From an uncultured Bacteroidales bacterium (GTDB taxonomy: Bacteria; Bacteroidota; Bacteroidia; Bacteroidales; P3), in contig ONIP01000030.1 of assembly GCA_900317955.1 (NCBI GenBank), positions 1 to 32,474 of the forward strand: DNA of 32,474 nt. Direction: 5' to 3'. Below, piece by piece: positions 8,341-15,305 of this stretch. The translations under genes were made by a program, and so were the position numbers. How positions within the stretch are numbered: the first letter of the stretch is position 1; each line of letters opens with the position of its first letter. Under the pieces are notes generated by a model. It searched no databases, was not told the DNA's origin, and saw nothing but the letters and a program-made list of their open reading frames with translations.

Positions 8341-8349
8341 GGGGGGGGG
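8341..8349 (+). repeat. Homopolymer of nine G
   Basis: A run of 9 G starting 25 bases after the stop at 8316, outside any recognised gene. It is a possible slippage site; no gene in phase with it was identified. Confidence 0.8.
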
Positions 8350-8416
8350 TGAGAGCATGCCTCTCCGAGGTAATTGTCACGGCACTGCGCCTAACGGCTT
8401 GTACCGTGTTTCTACG

Positions 8417-8516
8417 AGACGTTGCTACATCTCAACAAAGCTCGAACAAGTTCGGCTCTGCTCTCGACTTCCGCAACGTTATTAAAGGTCACACTTCTTC
8501 GAGGTGATTAATAGAA
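8417..8516 (-). repeat. Dispersed repeat, copy 1
   Basis: Read on the minus strand this matches 25769-25869 on the plus strand. The core of 67 bases aligns without gaps with about 10 mismatches, and the outer part shares the 13-mer ttctattaatcac. It contains the near-palindrome cgaac-tt-gttcg. It is non-coding as far as can be seen. Confidence 0.75.
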
Positions 8517-8522
8517 GACCCC

Positions 8523-8621
8523 CTAAAGCATATTGCCGTTAACTTTCTTGGCAAAATCGAACTTCTGGGCACGGAGGCACAGAGGCAGCAGGAGCAATGA
8601 TAGCATGATAACTTTTTTCAT
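8523..8621 (-). pseudogene. Truncated 5' fragment of the BspA-like gene
   Basis: On the minus strand the ATG ending at 8621 starts 32 codons that match the first 32 codons of the gene at 4584-5147 (signal peptide MKKVIMLSLLLLPLCLRAQ, then FDFAKKVNGN), with a few substitutions (E20K, T31M), and then meets a stop exactly where the homology ends. This is the coding part of repeat copy B and is not a working gene. Confidence 0.85.
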
Positions 8622-8724
8622 GCCGGTATGACGGCAATGTCGGAAAAATATTGTATCTTTGCATTTTGAACTGAAAAAGAGAAAAAGCAACAAACTAACA
8701 ACAAAACAGCAAAAACATATATGG
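8524..8724 (+). repeat. 201-bp direct repeat, copy B
   Basis: The second copy of 5050-5250 (9 mismatches over 201 bases, no gaps). It contains the BspA-like fragment on the minus strand and the working promoter, leader and first four coding bases of the gene at 8721 on the plus strand. The homology stops at the first bases of the coding region. Confidence 0.92.
8654..8662 (+). promoter_or_regulatory. -7 promoter box for the C_GCAxxG/galM operon
   Basis: TATCTTTGC, a perfect match to TAnnTTTGC, 58 bases before the ATG at 8721. It lies inside repeat copy B; the equivalent in copy A is mutated. Confidence 0.65.
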
Positions 8725-9092
8725 ATACCAAAGAGATAGAAGCACGTGTGGCGGCAGCAAGAGAACTGCACGAAAAAGGGTTGAACTGCTGCCAGTCGGT
8801 TGTGATGGCCTATGCCGACAAACTGCCCATAGACAACGAGAGCGCCATGAAGATGGCATCGGCTTTTGGAAGGGGCATTTCGGGGTTGAGAGAGACATGC
8901 GGCTGCGTGACAGGCATGGCCATGGTTTGCGGGTTGTGCGGCCAAGGCATGATGGTGAAAGGGCTGGGCAACCGTTTTAAAGAGGAGAACGGAGACTTGA
9001 ACTGTTACCGGCTGTTGCAGCTGCAAGGCAAAGACCATTCTTGCAACGACTTGGTGGCATGTGCCGCCCGACTGCTGGGCGAAACCCTTTGA
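8721..9092 (+). CDS. C_GCAxxG_C_C family (putative redox-active) protein
   Basis: A 123-residue cytoplasmic protein with many cysteines in the order typical of the C_GCAxxG_C_C family (PF09719): NCCQSVV near residue 23, then TCGCVTGM (variant of CGCAxxG) near residue 60, VCGLCGQGM, and further cysteines at NCYRLL and SCNDLVACAARLL. Family members are predicted to bind metal or to act in redox chemistry and often lie beside iron-sulfur or electron-transfer genes; the true role is unknown. Full length and no signal peptide. galM starts 26 bases downstream on the same strand, which suggests one transcript from the promoter at 8654. Confidence 0.8.
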   Translation: MDTKEIEARVAAARELHEKGLNCCQSVVMAYADKLPIDNESAMKMASAFGRGISGLRETCGCVTGMAMVCGLCGQGMMVKGLGNRFKEENGDLNCYRLLQLQGKDHSCNDLVACAARLLGETL

Positions 9093-9118
9093 GCCGATAG
9101 ACACTATTACATATAAAC

Positions 9119-10129
9119 ATGAACACATATACGCTTAGCAACCGCCACGGCATGAAGGTGGTTGTGACCAATTACGGCGGGAGAATTATCTCTATTATCG
9201 TTCCAGACCGCGAGGGCAAGATGCAGGATGTGGTACTGGGATTTGACACGCCCGATGAATACCTGCGAGAAAGGCACCTTAGCGATTTCGGAGCCGCGAT
9301 AGGTCGCTACGCCAACCGGATAGGACAAGGCAGAATAACCGTGGGAGGCAGGACGATACAACTGCCGCAGAACAACGGACCGCACTGCCTGCACGGAGGT
9401 CCTGTGGGTTGGCAATACAGCCTGTTTGAGGTAATGGAGCAGGGTGAGGACTCGTTGGTGCTGGAGTTGACCAGCCCAGACGGCGACAACAACTTCCCAG
9501 GAACGATGAAGGTGCGTATGACCTACCGGCTGACGGGCGACAACACCTTGGTGGTGGACTACCGTGCAACGACCGACGCCCCAACGGTTATAAACATGAC
9601 AAACCACAGTTACTTTAATCTCAACGGCGATGGCGACAGCCAGATATTGAACCATTTGCTGTATATAGACGCCGACCATTACCTTCCAATTGACGAGACA
9701 AGTCTTCCGATTGGACCGATGGAAGAGGTGGCGGGTTCGCCGTTCGACTTCAGGACGCCGAAAGCCATAGGCGTTGACATAGAGAAGGACGATGTGCAGC
9801 TGCGCAACGGGTCAGGGTACGACCACAACTGGGTGCTGAACCACCCGGGAGATATGTCGAAACCATGTGCCAGAGTGGAAAGTCCCGCAACGGGCATTGT
9901 GCTCGAGGTGTTCACTACCGAGCCTGGACTGCAGGTGTATACCGGGAATTTTCTGGACGGAAGTGTTGCGGGGAAGGGCGGGAAGAAGTATGGACGCCGA
10001 TGCGCCGTGTGCCTTGAGACGCAGAAATATCCCGACAGTCCCAACCATGAATGGGCAGAGTCGAATGCGTTCCTGAATCCCGGAGAGGTTTACGAGAGCC
10101 AGAGCCGCTACCGTTTCTCTGTCTCTTAA
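9119..10129 (+). CDS. galM: Aldose 1-epimerase (galactose mutarotase)
   Basis: A 336-residue protein that interconverts alpha and beta anomers of galactose, glucose and related aldoses. The family landmarks are present: GGRIISIIVPDREG and FGAAIGRYANRIG in the N-terminal part, the sugar-binding block NGPHCLHGGPVGW, the catalytic histidine in NHSYFNL (H163), YDHNWVL, and the catalytic glutamate in CLETQKYPDSPNH (E300). Length is normal (about 340). No signal peptide is visible, so a cytoplasmic enzyme is expected, although some Bacteroidales carry secreted forms. It ends 18 bases before a strong terminator and converges on the TPR gene. Confidence 0.95.
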   Translation: MNTYTLSNRHGMKVVVTNYGGRIISIIVPDREGKMQDVVLGFDTPDEYLRERHLSDFGAAIGRYANRIGQGRITVGGRTIQLPQNNGPHCLHGGPVGWQYSLFEVMEQGEDSLVLELTSPDGDNNFPGTMKVRMTYRLTGDNTLVVDYRATTDAPTVINMTNHSYFNLNGDGDSQILNHLLYIDADHYLPIDETSLPIGPMEEVAGSPFDFRTPKAIGVDIEKDDVQLRNGSGYDHNWVLNHPGDMSKPCARVESPATGIVLEVFTTEPGLQVYTGNFLDGSVAGKGGKKYGRRCAVCLETQKYPDSPNHEWAESNAFLNPGEVYESQSRYRFSVS

Positions 10130-10146
10130 GGTTTGAACTCTGGATA

Positions 10147-10183
10147 TAAAAAAACAGGCCCGATGACTCGAGCCTGCTTTTTT
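10147..10183. terminator. Bidirectional terminator between galM and the TPR gene
   Basis: Stem caggc (10155-10159) with gcctg (10172-10176), extended inside by cga/tcg around a tgac loop. An A run precedes it and a T run follows, so it can stop transcripts from both converging genes. Confidence 0.85.
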
Positions 10184-10198
10184 AATATCTTAAACGGT

Positions 10199-10870
10199 TT
10201 ACAATGATTCGGTGTAGGAGATGTATTTGTCGGCCTCGACATATTCAGGGCTCTCGGGGAATTTTTCCTTGATGGTGCGGAAGGCCTTGATGGCAGACTC
10301 TTTGTCGTTGAGCTGGAGGTACATCATACCAGCTTTCCAGAGAGCGGTGGGGGCGACAATAAAGTTGTCGGAGCCTTTGGCAGCCTTTTCATAATATTTG
10401 ACTGCTTCGGAGGGGTTTTCCATTTCGGCATAGGCATCGCCGATGAGCATGGAAGCCTGGCTACCGGTGAAGAGATCTTTGCCCTTGTAGGATTTGAGGA
10501 GGTCGATGGCCTCGTTGTATTTGCCAAGGTTGAGCTGGCAGACACCGGCATAGTATTTGGCGAGGTTGCCGGACTTGGTGCAGCCGTATTCATCGATAAT
10601 GTCGTTGAAGCCCATGAACTGCTCGTCACCATTGAGAGCTTTTTCGAAGTCGCCTTGGTTAAACCACTGCTCAGCGGCAAACATATCTTCGGCGGCACGT
10701 ACTTGGCGGGGCTGAGCCACGAGACCGACATAAGCCCAGATGGCCAATGCAACTGCTACGACGGCACAAACCACGATTGTGATAGTTTTTTTGTTTCTTT
10801 CGATGTACTGTTCGGTCTTGGCGATAAAGCCTGTAACCTCAAGATTTTTCTCTTCGTTATTCTCTTTCAT
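10199..10870 (-). CDS. Membrane-anchored tetratricopeptide repeat protein (YfgM-like)
   Basis: 223 residues from the ATG ending at 10870, chosen because a promoter box lies just upstream (10900-10908) and an acidic N-terminus MKENNEEKN follows. One membrane segment (about residues 27-47, ITIVVCAVVAVALAIWAYVG) is followed by TPR-like helical pairs: NLAKYYAGVCQLNLGKYNEAIDLLKSY, ASMLIGDAYAEMENPSEAVKYYEKA, ALWKAGMMYLQLNDKESAIKAF. The layout (short cytoplasmic N-terminus, one membrane helix, TPR domain) fits YfgM-type proteins that act with the Sec translocon or periplasmic chaperones. That role is inferred from architecture only. It is a single gene, convergent with galM. Confidence 0.75.
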   Translation of the reverse strand: MKENNEEKNLEVTGFIAKTEQYIERNKKTITIVVCAVVAVALAIWAYVGLVAQPRQVRAAEDMFAAEQWFNQGDFEKALNGDEQFMGFNDIIDEYGCTKSGNLAKYYAGVCQLNLGKYNEAIDLLKSYKGKDLFTGSQASMLIGDAYAEMENPSEAVKYYEKAAKGSDNFIVAPTALWKAGMMYLQLNDKESAIKAFRTIKEKFPESPEYVEADKYISYTESL

Positions 10871-10899
10871 TATGATTAGTTTTTTTATTTTTCGAAAGT

Positions 10900-10908
10900 G
10901 CAAAATTA
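10900..10908 (-). promoter_or_regulatory. -7 promoter box for the TPR gene
   Basis: Minus strand TAATTTTGC, a perfect TAnnTTTGC match, 30 bases upstream of the start codon at 10870. Confidence 0.6.
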
Positions 10909-11066
10909 GTCATTTTTTTTCATTGGGACGAAATAAATTTTATTATCGGCGTTTTTTTTTGTGCAAGAATGATTTTTAACATTTTGCAACTTGCTATATT
11001 CCAACAGTCTAAGATTGGAGCGGTGTTTTTTTTTGAAAAAAAAAACTTTTAATTGCTTTTTTTCTT

Positions 11067-11075
11067 TATCTTTGC
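11067..11075 (+). promoter_or_regulatory. -7 promoter box for the dihydroorotate dehydrogenase-like gene
   Basis: TATCTTTGC, 43 bases before the ATG at 11118, in an A/T-rich gap. No -33 TTTG at the usual spacing was found. Confidence 0.6.
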
Positions 11076-11117
11076 AAATTGGATTTTTATGTATTAAATA
11101 CTAAAAAATAATAGGCA

Positions 11118-12101
11118 ATGAACACGAAAACAAAATATCTCGGCATGGAGATTGGCAGCCCCATCATAGCGGGCAGCTGCGGTCTTACTGCGAACATTGA
11201 AAACCTCTGCAAACTGGAGGAGTGCGGCGCAGGAGCTGTGGTGCTGAAATCTATTTTCGAGGAGCAAATCATATACGATATAAAGCGGAATACCCATATT
11301 CACGCGCCCGTGGGAAACTACGGTGACAGTTACGAGTACATTGCACAGCATGTGGCAGCCGACTCTGTAGCGAAATATTTTTCGCTGATAAAGGAAGCCA
11401 AATCAAAACTGAAAATACCGGTAATCGGCAGCATTAACTGCTTCTCGCACGAGAACTGGATTACCTATGCAAAGCAGTTCCAAGATTCAGGCTGCGATGC
11501 CTTAGAGTTGAATATGGCCATCATGCCTTTCGACACCTCGTTGTCGACAGACGATGTAGAAAGAACCTTCAGCAATATTATACAGTCTATCAGAAAGAGT
11601 ATCAACATACCCATCAGCATCAAGGTGGGTTCGTACTTCACCGACTTGGCCAAGTTCATGCAACAGCTGTCATGGTCAGGGATTCAGGGAATCACGATGT
11701 TCAACAAGTCGCTACAGGTGGACATTGATACCGAACACGAGAGTTTGTGCAACGCCGACTCTCTTTCGTATCCGGGCGAGTTGTACAATACGCTGCGCTG
11801 GACTGCCATCCTGAGCAAAAAGATGCGTTGCGACCTTTGCGCCACGACTGGTGTGAACGACGCCAACGATGTAGTGAAGTTGCTGCTGGCCGGCGCCACA
11901 AGCATACAGGTGGCATCGTCGCTGTATCGCAACGGCGTGGAGTATGTGAAGGTTCTGAACAACGGCCTTGAGGAGTGGATGAAGCAGAAAGGATATGAGA
12001 ACATTGAACAATTCCGTGGGAAACTGGCACTTAAGAACAACGACAAAGCCAGTATGCTCATGCGTACACAATTCATGAATTATTTTGCAGACATTAAATA
12101 A
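11118..12101 (+). CDS. Dihydroorotate dehydrogenase-like FMN-barrel protein
   Basis: A 327-residue protein with the TIM-barrel pattern of the DHOD family: an N-terminal substrate strand (LGMEIGSPIIAGSCGLT), GAGAVVLKSIFEEQI, IPVIGSINC, GCDALELNMAIMP, SIKVGSYFTD, a central barrel strand, CATTGVNDANDVVKLLLAGATSIQVASSLYRNG (the phosphate/FMN-binding end), and a C-terminal helix. True class 1 enzymes carry an N-x-SCPN-type segment after the fifth strand. Here the equivalent reads ELNMAIMP without the catalytic cysteine or serine, so a role in pyrimidine synthesis is doubtful. Bacteroidota genomes often hold such a 'DHOD-like' paralogue of unknown substrate. It probably binds FMN. Confidence 0.75.
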   Translation: MNTKTKYLGMEIGSPIIAGSCGLTANIENLCKLEECGAGAVVLKSIFEEQIIYDIKRNTHIHAPVGNYGDSYEYIAQHVAADSVAKYFSLIKEAKSKLKIPVIGSINCFSHENWITYAKQFQDSGCDALELNMAIMPFDTSLSTDDVERTFSNIIQSIRKSINIPISIKVGSYFTDLAKFMQQLSWSGIQGITMFNKSLQVDIDTEHESLCNADSLSYPGELYNTLRWTAILSKKMRCDLCATTGVNDANDVVKLLLAGATSIQVASSLYRNGVEYVKVLNNGLEEWMKQKGYENIEQFRGKLALKNNDKASMLMRTQFMNYFADIK

Positions 12102-12200
12102 AAAAATAGGGTTTTGCGAGCGTCGCTATGGGAGAAGAAAAAACTCGACCTACACCCAACAATAAAATAACTGATTTAATAACATAAACACTATCACACC

Positions 12201-12677
12201 ATGGAGAACACACAAGAAAAAACAGTGAGCTTTTTCCGTTTTGAAGACCTTCGCATATATGCCAAGGCAACAGATTACAGCACTTGGATTATTAACAACA
12301 TTGGTCAGCCGTCTGACGACACCCAGCGCAACCTTGTTAATTCATTCTGCCATTCATCCTACGACATCGCCCTCAACATTGCAGAAGGGTCGTCGCGCAA
12401 CAAGAGCCAGTTTGAACATTATCTGAAGATTTCAAAATCCGCCATCCGCGAATGCATAGTTTACACGGCCATTGCCACGAACATCGGACTTCTGAACGAG
12501 GAGCGTTGCAACCAGTCGCGTGAATACCTCATGGAACTCACCCGTATGATTGGTGCTCTGATTATCTCGCTGCAGCGTGGCAGCTCCCGCCGTCGCGACG
12601 AGTACGACACCGAGGACGAAGATACCGTTGGCGACGACAACACCAGCGACATCGACAATATCGACACCAATTTCTAA
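12201..12677 (+). CDS. Four-helix-bundle protein (23S rRNA IVS/Avd-like family) with acidic tail
   Basis: 158 residues. Residues 10-125 match the four-helix bundle family (TIGR02436/PF05635): FFRFEDLRIYAKATDYSTWI, ALNIAEGSSRNKSQFEHYLKISKSAIRECIVYTAIA, and two further helices, with the hallmark NIAEGS. Members are encoded in intervening sequences of some 23S rRNAs, occur as the Avd accessory of diversity-generating retroelements, and are common as lone genes. There is no reverse transcriptase or variable repeat here. Residues about 133-158 are a low-complexity acidic tail (DEYDTEDEDTVGDDNTSD) beyond the normal domain. It lies between the DHOD-like gene and kdsA, all on the plus strand; no flanking repeat array is seen, unlike its relative at 31551. 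Confidence 0.85.
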   Translation: MENTQEKTVSFFRFEDLRIYAKATDYSTWIINNIGQPSDDTQRNLVNSFCHSSYDIALNIAEGSSRNKSQFEHYLKISKSAIRECIVYTAIATNIGLLNEERCNQSREYLMELTRMIGALIISLQRGSSRRRDEYDTEDEDTVGDDNTSDIDNIDTNF

Positions 12678-12719
12678 ACTAACAAACAATACTATTTGAG
12701 CTTCACCATAAGCACATTT

Positions 12720-13538
12720 ATGTATCCATCGTTAAAACATTTACATCATACACAGACCGGCAATTACTTCCTAATTGCCGGTCCTTGTGTCATAGAGGAT
12801 GAGGAATCGCCGTTCCGGATTGCCGAGAAGTTGGTTGAGATAACCGAGAAACTGGAGATTCCCTACGCATTTAAAGCCTCGTACCGCAAAGCAAACCGCT
12901 CGCGTATCGATTCGTTCACTGGTATCGGCGACCAAGCCGGACTGGAGATTTTGAAAGCCATCAAGGAACGTTTTGGCATACCCGTTGTTACCGATATCCA
13001 TTCGGAAGAGGAAGCCGCGATGGCAGCCTCGTATGTCGACGTGTTGCAGATACCTGCCTTTCTCTGTCGGCAGACGTCGCTGCTGGAAGCAGCCGCCAAG
13101 ACAGGCTGCTGTGTAAATGTGAAGAAAGGGCAGTTTCTCTCCCCCGAAGCAATGACGCATGCCGTTGAGAAACTGAAACACTTCGGAAATACGAATATCA
13201 TGCTTACCGAACGCGGCACCACTTTCGGATACCAAGACCTGGTAGTAGATTTCAGAGGGGTGCCCATCATGCAGCAGAACAAGGTTCCTGTTGTGGTGGA
13301 TATTACCCACTCGCTACAACGGCCTAACCAGACATCGGGCGTAACCGGAGGGAACCCCGAAATGATAGCAACCATCGGCCGCGCTGCTGTGGCTGTTGGA
13401 TGCGACGGCATCTTTATGGAGACCCACCCCAATCCTGCCGTTGCAAAGTCTGACGGGGCGAACATGCTGCGTTTGGATCTTTCCGAGGACTTGTTGGCAA
13501 CCCTAAAACGCATACATAAGGCCGCCAATGAGTTTTAG
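12720..13538 (+). CDS. kdsA: 3-deoxy-8-phosphooctulonate synthase (KDO-8-P synthase)
   Basis: 272 residues from the ATG at 12720; a TTG at 12696 would add eight residues, but homologues start near the MYPSLKHL position. The enzyme condenses phosphoenolpyruvate with arabinose 5-phosphate to make KDO-8-phosphate for the lipopolysaccharide core. Motifs: AGPCVIE, FKASYRKANRSR, GIPVVTDIH, QIPAFLCRQT, NVKKGQFLSPE, MLTERGTTFGY, DITHSLQRP and FMETHPNPAVAKSDG. The cysteine in GPCVIE together with the H, E and D in the later motifs points to the metal-dependent class (E. coli KdsA has asparagine there). The gene fits a lipopolysaccharide-making Gram-negative and is close to the exonuclease gene downstream (60-base gap). 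Confidence 0.93.
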   Translation: MYPSLKHLHHTQTGNYFLIAGPCVIEDEESPFRIAEKLVEITEKLEIPYAFKASYRKANRSRIDSFTGIGDQAGLEILKAIKERFGIPVVTDIHSEEEAAMAASYVDVLQIPAFLCRQTSLLEAAAKTGCCVNVKKGQFLSPEAMTHAVEKLKHFGNTNIMLTERGTTFGYQDLVVDFRGVPIMQQNKVPVVVDITHSLQRPNQTSGVTGGNPEMIATIGRAAVAVGCDGIFMETHPNPAVAKSDGANMLRLDLSEDLLATLKRIHKAANEF

Positions 13539-13598
13539 TACTGCCTTACTCTGAACCCGACACCTTTTCTTAAACAATAAAAACTCTCGACAATACTT

Positions 13599-14456
13599 AT
13601 GTTACTGAACCTAACAAAACCTATTGTTTTTTTTGACCTTGAAACAACAGGAGTGAATGTCGGCACCGACCATATCGTTGAGATATGCCTTCTGAAAGTC
13701 AATCCCGACCAAAGTACGCAGCAGCTTGTGCACCGCATCCGCCCCGTTGGTCCTGACGGAAAAACACTCCATATACCTGAATTCACGACAGCCATCCACG
13801 GCATTAAAGACTCCGATGTGGCAGACAAGCCTTCGTTCGCCGAGTTGGCAGAGGAGATTGCCGCTTTCATCGGCGACGCCGATTTGGCCGGTTACAACTC
13901 CAACAAGTTCGATGTTCCGTTGCTGGTGGAGGAATTCCTGCGGGCACAACACCCGTTCAACCTGAAATGCCGCCGACTTATCGACGTGCAGAATATCTTC
14001 CACAAAATGGAACAAAGGACACTGAAAGCCGCCTACCGATTCTATTGCGACAAAGACCTGGACCACGCCCACTCTGCCGATGCCGACACAATGGCGACCT
14101 ACGAAGTTTTAAAAGCCCAGTTGGACCGTTATCAGGATGCCGAATATACCGCCCCTGACGGCACCAAAAGCAAGCCTATAATCAACGATATTGAGCAGCT
14201 GAGCCATTTTACATCGAACAGCCAGTGGGCCGACCTCGTAGGCCATATTGGCTACGACAAACAGCACCGCGAGATTTTTAATTTCGGCAAACATAAAGGG
14301 AAGACACTTGAATCTGTTTTCGACACCGAGCCTGCATACTATGACTGGATGATGAAGGCCGAGTTCCCATTGTCGACAAAGGAGTGCATCACCGAGGTAT
14401 GGAAACGGCAACGCGAAAAGAAAATACAAGACCTTAAGCTACATTTCTCCTCATAG
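13599..14456 (+). CDS. DnaQ-like 3'-5' exonuclease (DEDDh) with ExoX-like C-terminal domain
   Basis: A 285-residue protein. The N-terminal exonuclease domain (residues 8-175) shows the DEDDh residues: D13 and E15 in FFDLETTG, D105 in NSNKFDVPLL, and H158 with D163 in HAHSADADT. It probably degrades or proofreads DNA 3' ends with two metal ions. After a linker, residues about 222-260 (FNFGKHKGKTLESVFDTEPAYYDWMMKAEF) form the small domain seen at the end of ExoX-type nucleases, usually tied to substrate choice. It is not the polymerase III epsilon subunit alone, which lacks this second domain. A hairpin lies 20 bases downstream. Confidence 0.85.
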   Translation: MLLNLTKPIVFFDLETTGVNVGTDHIVEICLLKVNPDQSTQQLVHRIRPVGPDGKTLHIPEFTTAIHGIKDSDVADKPSFAELAEEIAAFIGDADLAGYNSNKFDVPLLVEEFLRAQHPFNLKCRRLIDVQNIFHKMEQRTLKAAYRFYCDKDLDHAHSADADTMATYEVLKAQLDRYQDAEYTAPDGTKSKPIINDIEQLSHFTSNSQWADLVGHIGYDKQHREIFNFGKHKGKTLESVFDTEPAYYDWMMKAEFPLSTKECITEVWKRQREKKIQDLKLHFSS

Positions 14457-14476
14457 AGGTGAATAAAGAAACAGAA

Positions 14477-14512
14477 AACAGGCCGTGACGATTGCCACGG
14501 CCTGTTATATTA
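14477..14512 (+). terminator. Hairpin after the exonuclease gene
   Basis: A perfect 11-bp stem (aacaggccgtg at 14477-14487 with cacggcctgtt at 14496-14506), followed only by a weak T-containing tail. It ends the plus-strand gene run that converges on the rpmG operon. Confidence 0.7.
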
Positions 14513-14517
14513 TACAT

Positions 14518-14548
14518 AAAAAAAAGCCTCCGTTTCACAACGAAGGCT
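14518..14548 (-). terminator. Terminator of the rpmG-DUF4295 operon
   Basis: Minus strand stem agccttcgtt/aacggaggct (10 pairs with one G-T wobble; arms 14539-14548 and 14525-14534) followed by eight T (14525-14518). It lies 41 bases after the DUF4295 stop. Confidence 0.85.
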
Positions 14549-14588
14549 AAAACAAAAGCGTATGAAAAAAATATTCTAAATGATTGGA

Positions 14589-14744
14589 TTATTTTTGTTT
14601 GATGAATTCCTGAACCTGATCGGAAGGCAAAACAGTCTCTTCAAAGGTATAGGCATTGGTCTTGGGAGAGCGAACCATACGGATTACTTTGGCATAGCTC
14701 TTACCAGTAGCGGTTTTAAGGGTTGCAACAACTTTCTTTGCCAT
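14589..14744 (-). CDS. DUF4295 small basic ribosome-associated protein
   Basis: A 51-residue, strongly basic protein beginning MAKKVVATLKTATGKSYAK and ending DQVQEFIKQK. It matches DUF4295 (PF14128), a Bacteroidota-specific family nearly always next to rpmG. From memory, this family is the extra large-subunit protein (called bL38) seen in the Flavobacterium johnsoniae ribosome; treat the name as recalled, not verified. Start ATG ends at 14744, 20 bases after the rpmG stop, so the two are translated from one message. It is too short for many gene finders, and the opposite strand holds a longer spurious frame. Confidence 0.88.
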   Translation of the reverse strand: MAKKVVATLKTATGKSYAKVIRMVRSPKTNAYTFEETVLPSDQVQEFIKQK

Positions 14745-14764
14745 AGTTATCTATCTCCTATATT

Positions 14765-14953
14765 TTATTTGATTTCTTTGTGAACGGTCATTTTCTTCAA
14801 GTACGGGTTGTACTTTTTCAACTCCAAACGTTCGGGAGTGTTTTTCTTGTTCTTAGTGGTGACATAACGGCTCATGCCGGGAACACCGCTATTCTTCTGC
14901 TCGGTGCATTCCAGAATAACTTGCACTCTTGCGTCTTTGTTTTTCTTTGCCAT
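14765..14953 (-). CDS. rpmG: Large-subunit ribosomal protein bL33
   Basis: 62 residues: [19 protein letters not shown], then [35 protein letters not shown], the typical bL33 sequence. Only one cysteine is present, so this is the zinc-free (C-minus) form. In most Bacteroidota rpmB (bL28) comes just before rpmG, and ftsY is often near; neither is here. The gene instead has its own promoter and a leader of about 120 bases (14954-15078). Confidence 0.95.
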   Translation of the reverse strand: MAKKNKDARVQVILECTEQKNSGVPGMSRYVTTKNKKNTPERLELKKYNPYLKKMTVHKEIK

Positions 14954-15078
14954 TTCTTTATACTATTGTGTTTCTCGTTTTTGAAACAACCGATATGTAC
15001 GGTTCCTTTGTTTTGCTTCCAGTTCTGCACAGCGGAAAGAGCATCAACAAACCACTCTACAACCCTGAAAAAGCGACT
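14954..15078 (-). promoter_or_regulatory. Long 5' leader of rpmG, possible ribosomal-protein leader
   Basis: About 120 transcribed bases without a gene lie between the promoter at 15079 and rpmG. Read on the minus strand, hairpins can be drawn by eye: agag...ctct, gct...agc, and aaccg-tacatat-cggtt. The first two are enclosed by ggtt...aacc. Autoregulatory leaders are common before ribosomal protein genes; whether this is one is not shown. Confidence 0.35.
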
Positions 15079-15087
15079 GCAAAATTA
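15079..15087 (-). promoter_or_regulatory. -7 promoter box for the rpmG operon
   Basis: Minus strand TAATTTTGC, a perfect TAnnTTTGC match, about 126 bases before the rpmG start. The remaining gap 15088-15305 is A/T-rich with nothing recognised. Confidence 0.6.
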
Positions 15088-15305
15088 CTAATTTTTTTTG
15101 AATTATCAAGGGTTTTTCTTACAAAAAACGAATATTTACGTATAAATATATAATTATCAACAAACTAAACTGACACTTTTTTCAGACTGCCCTACAAATT
15201 CCAACTAATCTACACTGTTTTATCGTCAAGAAAACCTGTTTTTTACACATTTTTGGATGAGTTTTTACACAGAAGAGTGGAAAAACGCTGTATTATACTA
15301 TAAAT

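Larger units (their letters stand above)
5251..8523. mobile_element. Module bracketed by the 201-bp direct repeats, carrying two secreted-protein genes
   Basis: A 3.3-kb segment lies exactly between the two 201-bp copies. Heptamers in inverted orientation sit one base inside each copy: GGGGTCT at 5252-5258 and AGACCCC at 8516-8522. Base composition differs from the surroundings: the left half is A/T-rich and the coding strand is G-rich rather than C-rich. It carries two genes in tandem (5526-6929, 6931-8316), a 17-base hairpin gcgtccc-tcc-gggacgc at 5296-5312, and one copy of a dispersed repeat (8417-8516). There is no transposase or integrase. Removing the segment plus one repeat copy would restore a simple divergent pair: BspA-like gene, promoter region, C_GCAxxG gene. 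That makes it likely that the segment was inserted; the mechanism is unknown. Confidence 0.6.

Noticed and set aside
12201..12677. The four-helix-bundle protein as Avd of a diversity-generating retroelement
   Set aside because: No reverse transcriptase, template repeat or variable repeat is visible nearby, and the neighbours are housekeeping genes.
12696..12719. TTG at 12696 as the kdsA start
   Set aside because: It would add eight residues before MYPSLKHL that do not fit the family's N-terminus; the ATG at 12720 is preferred, though not proven.
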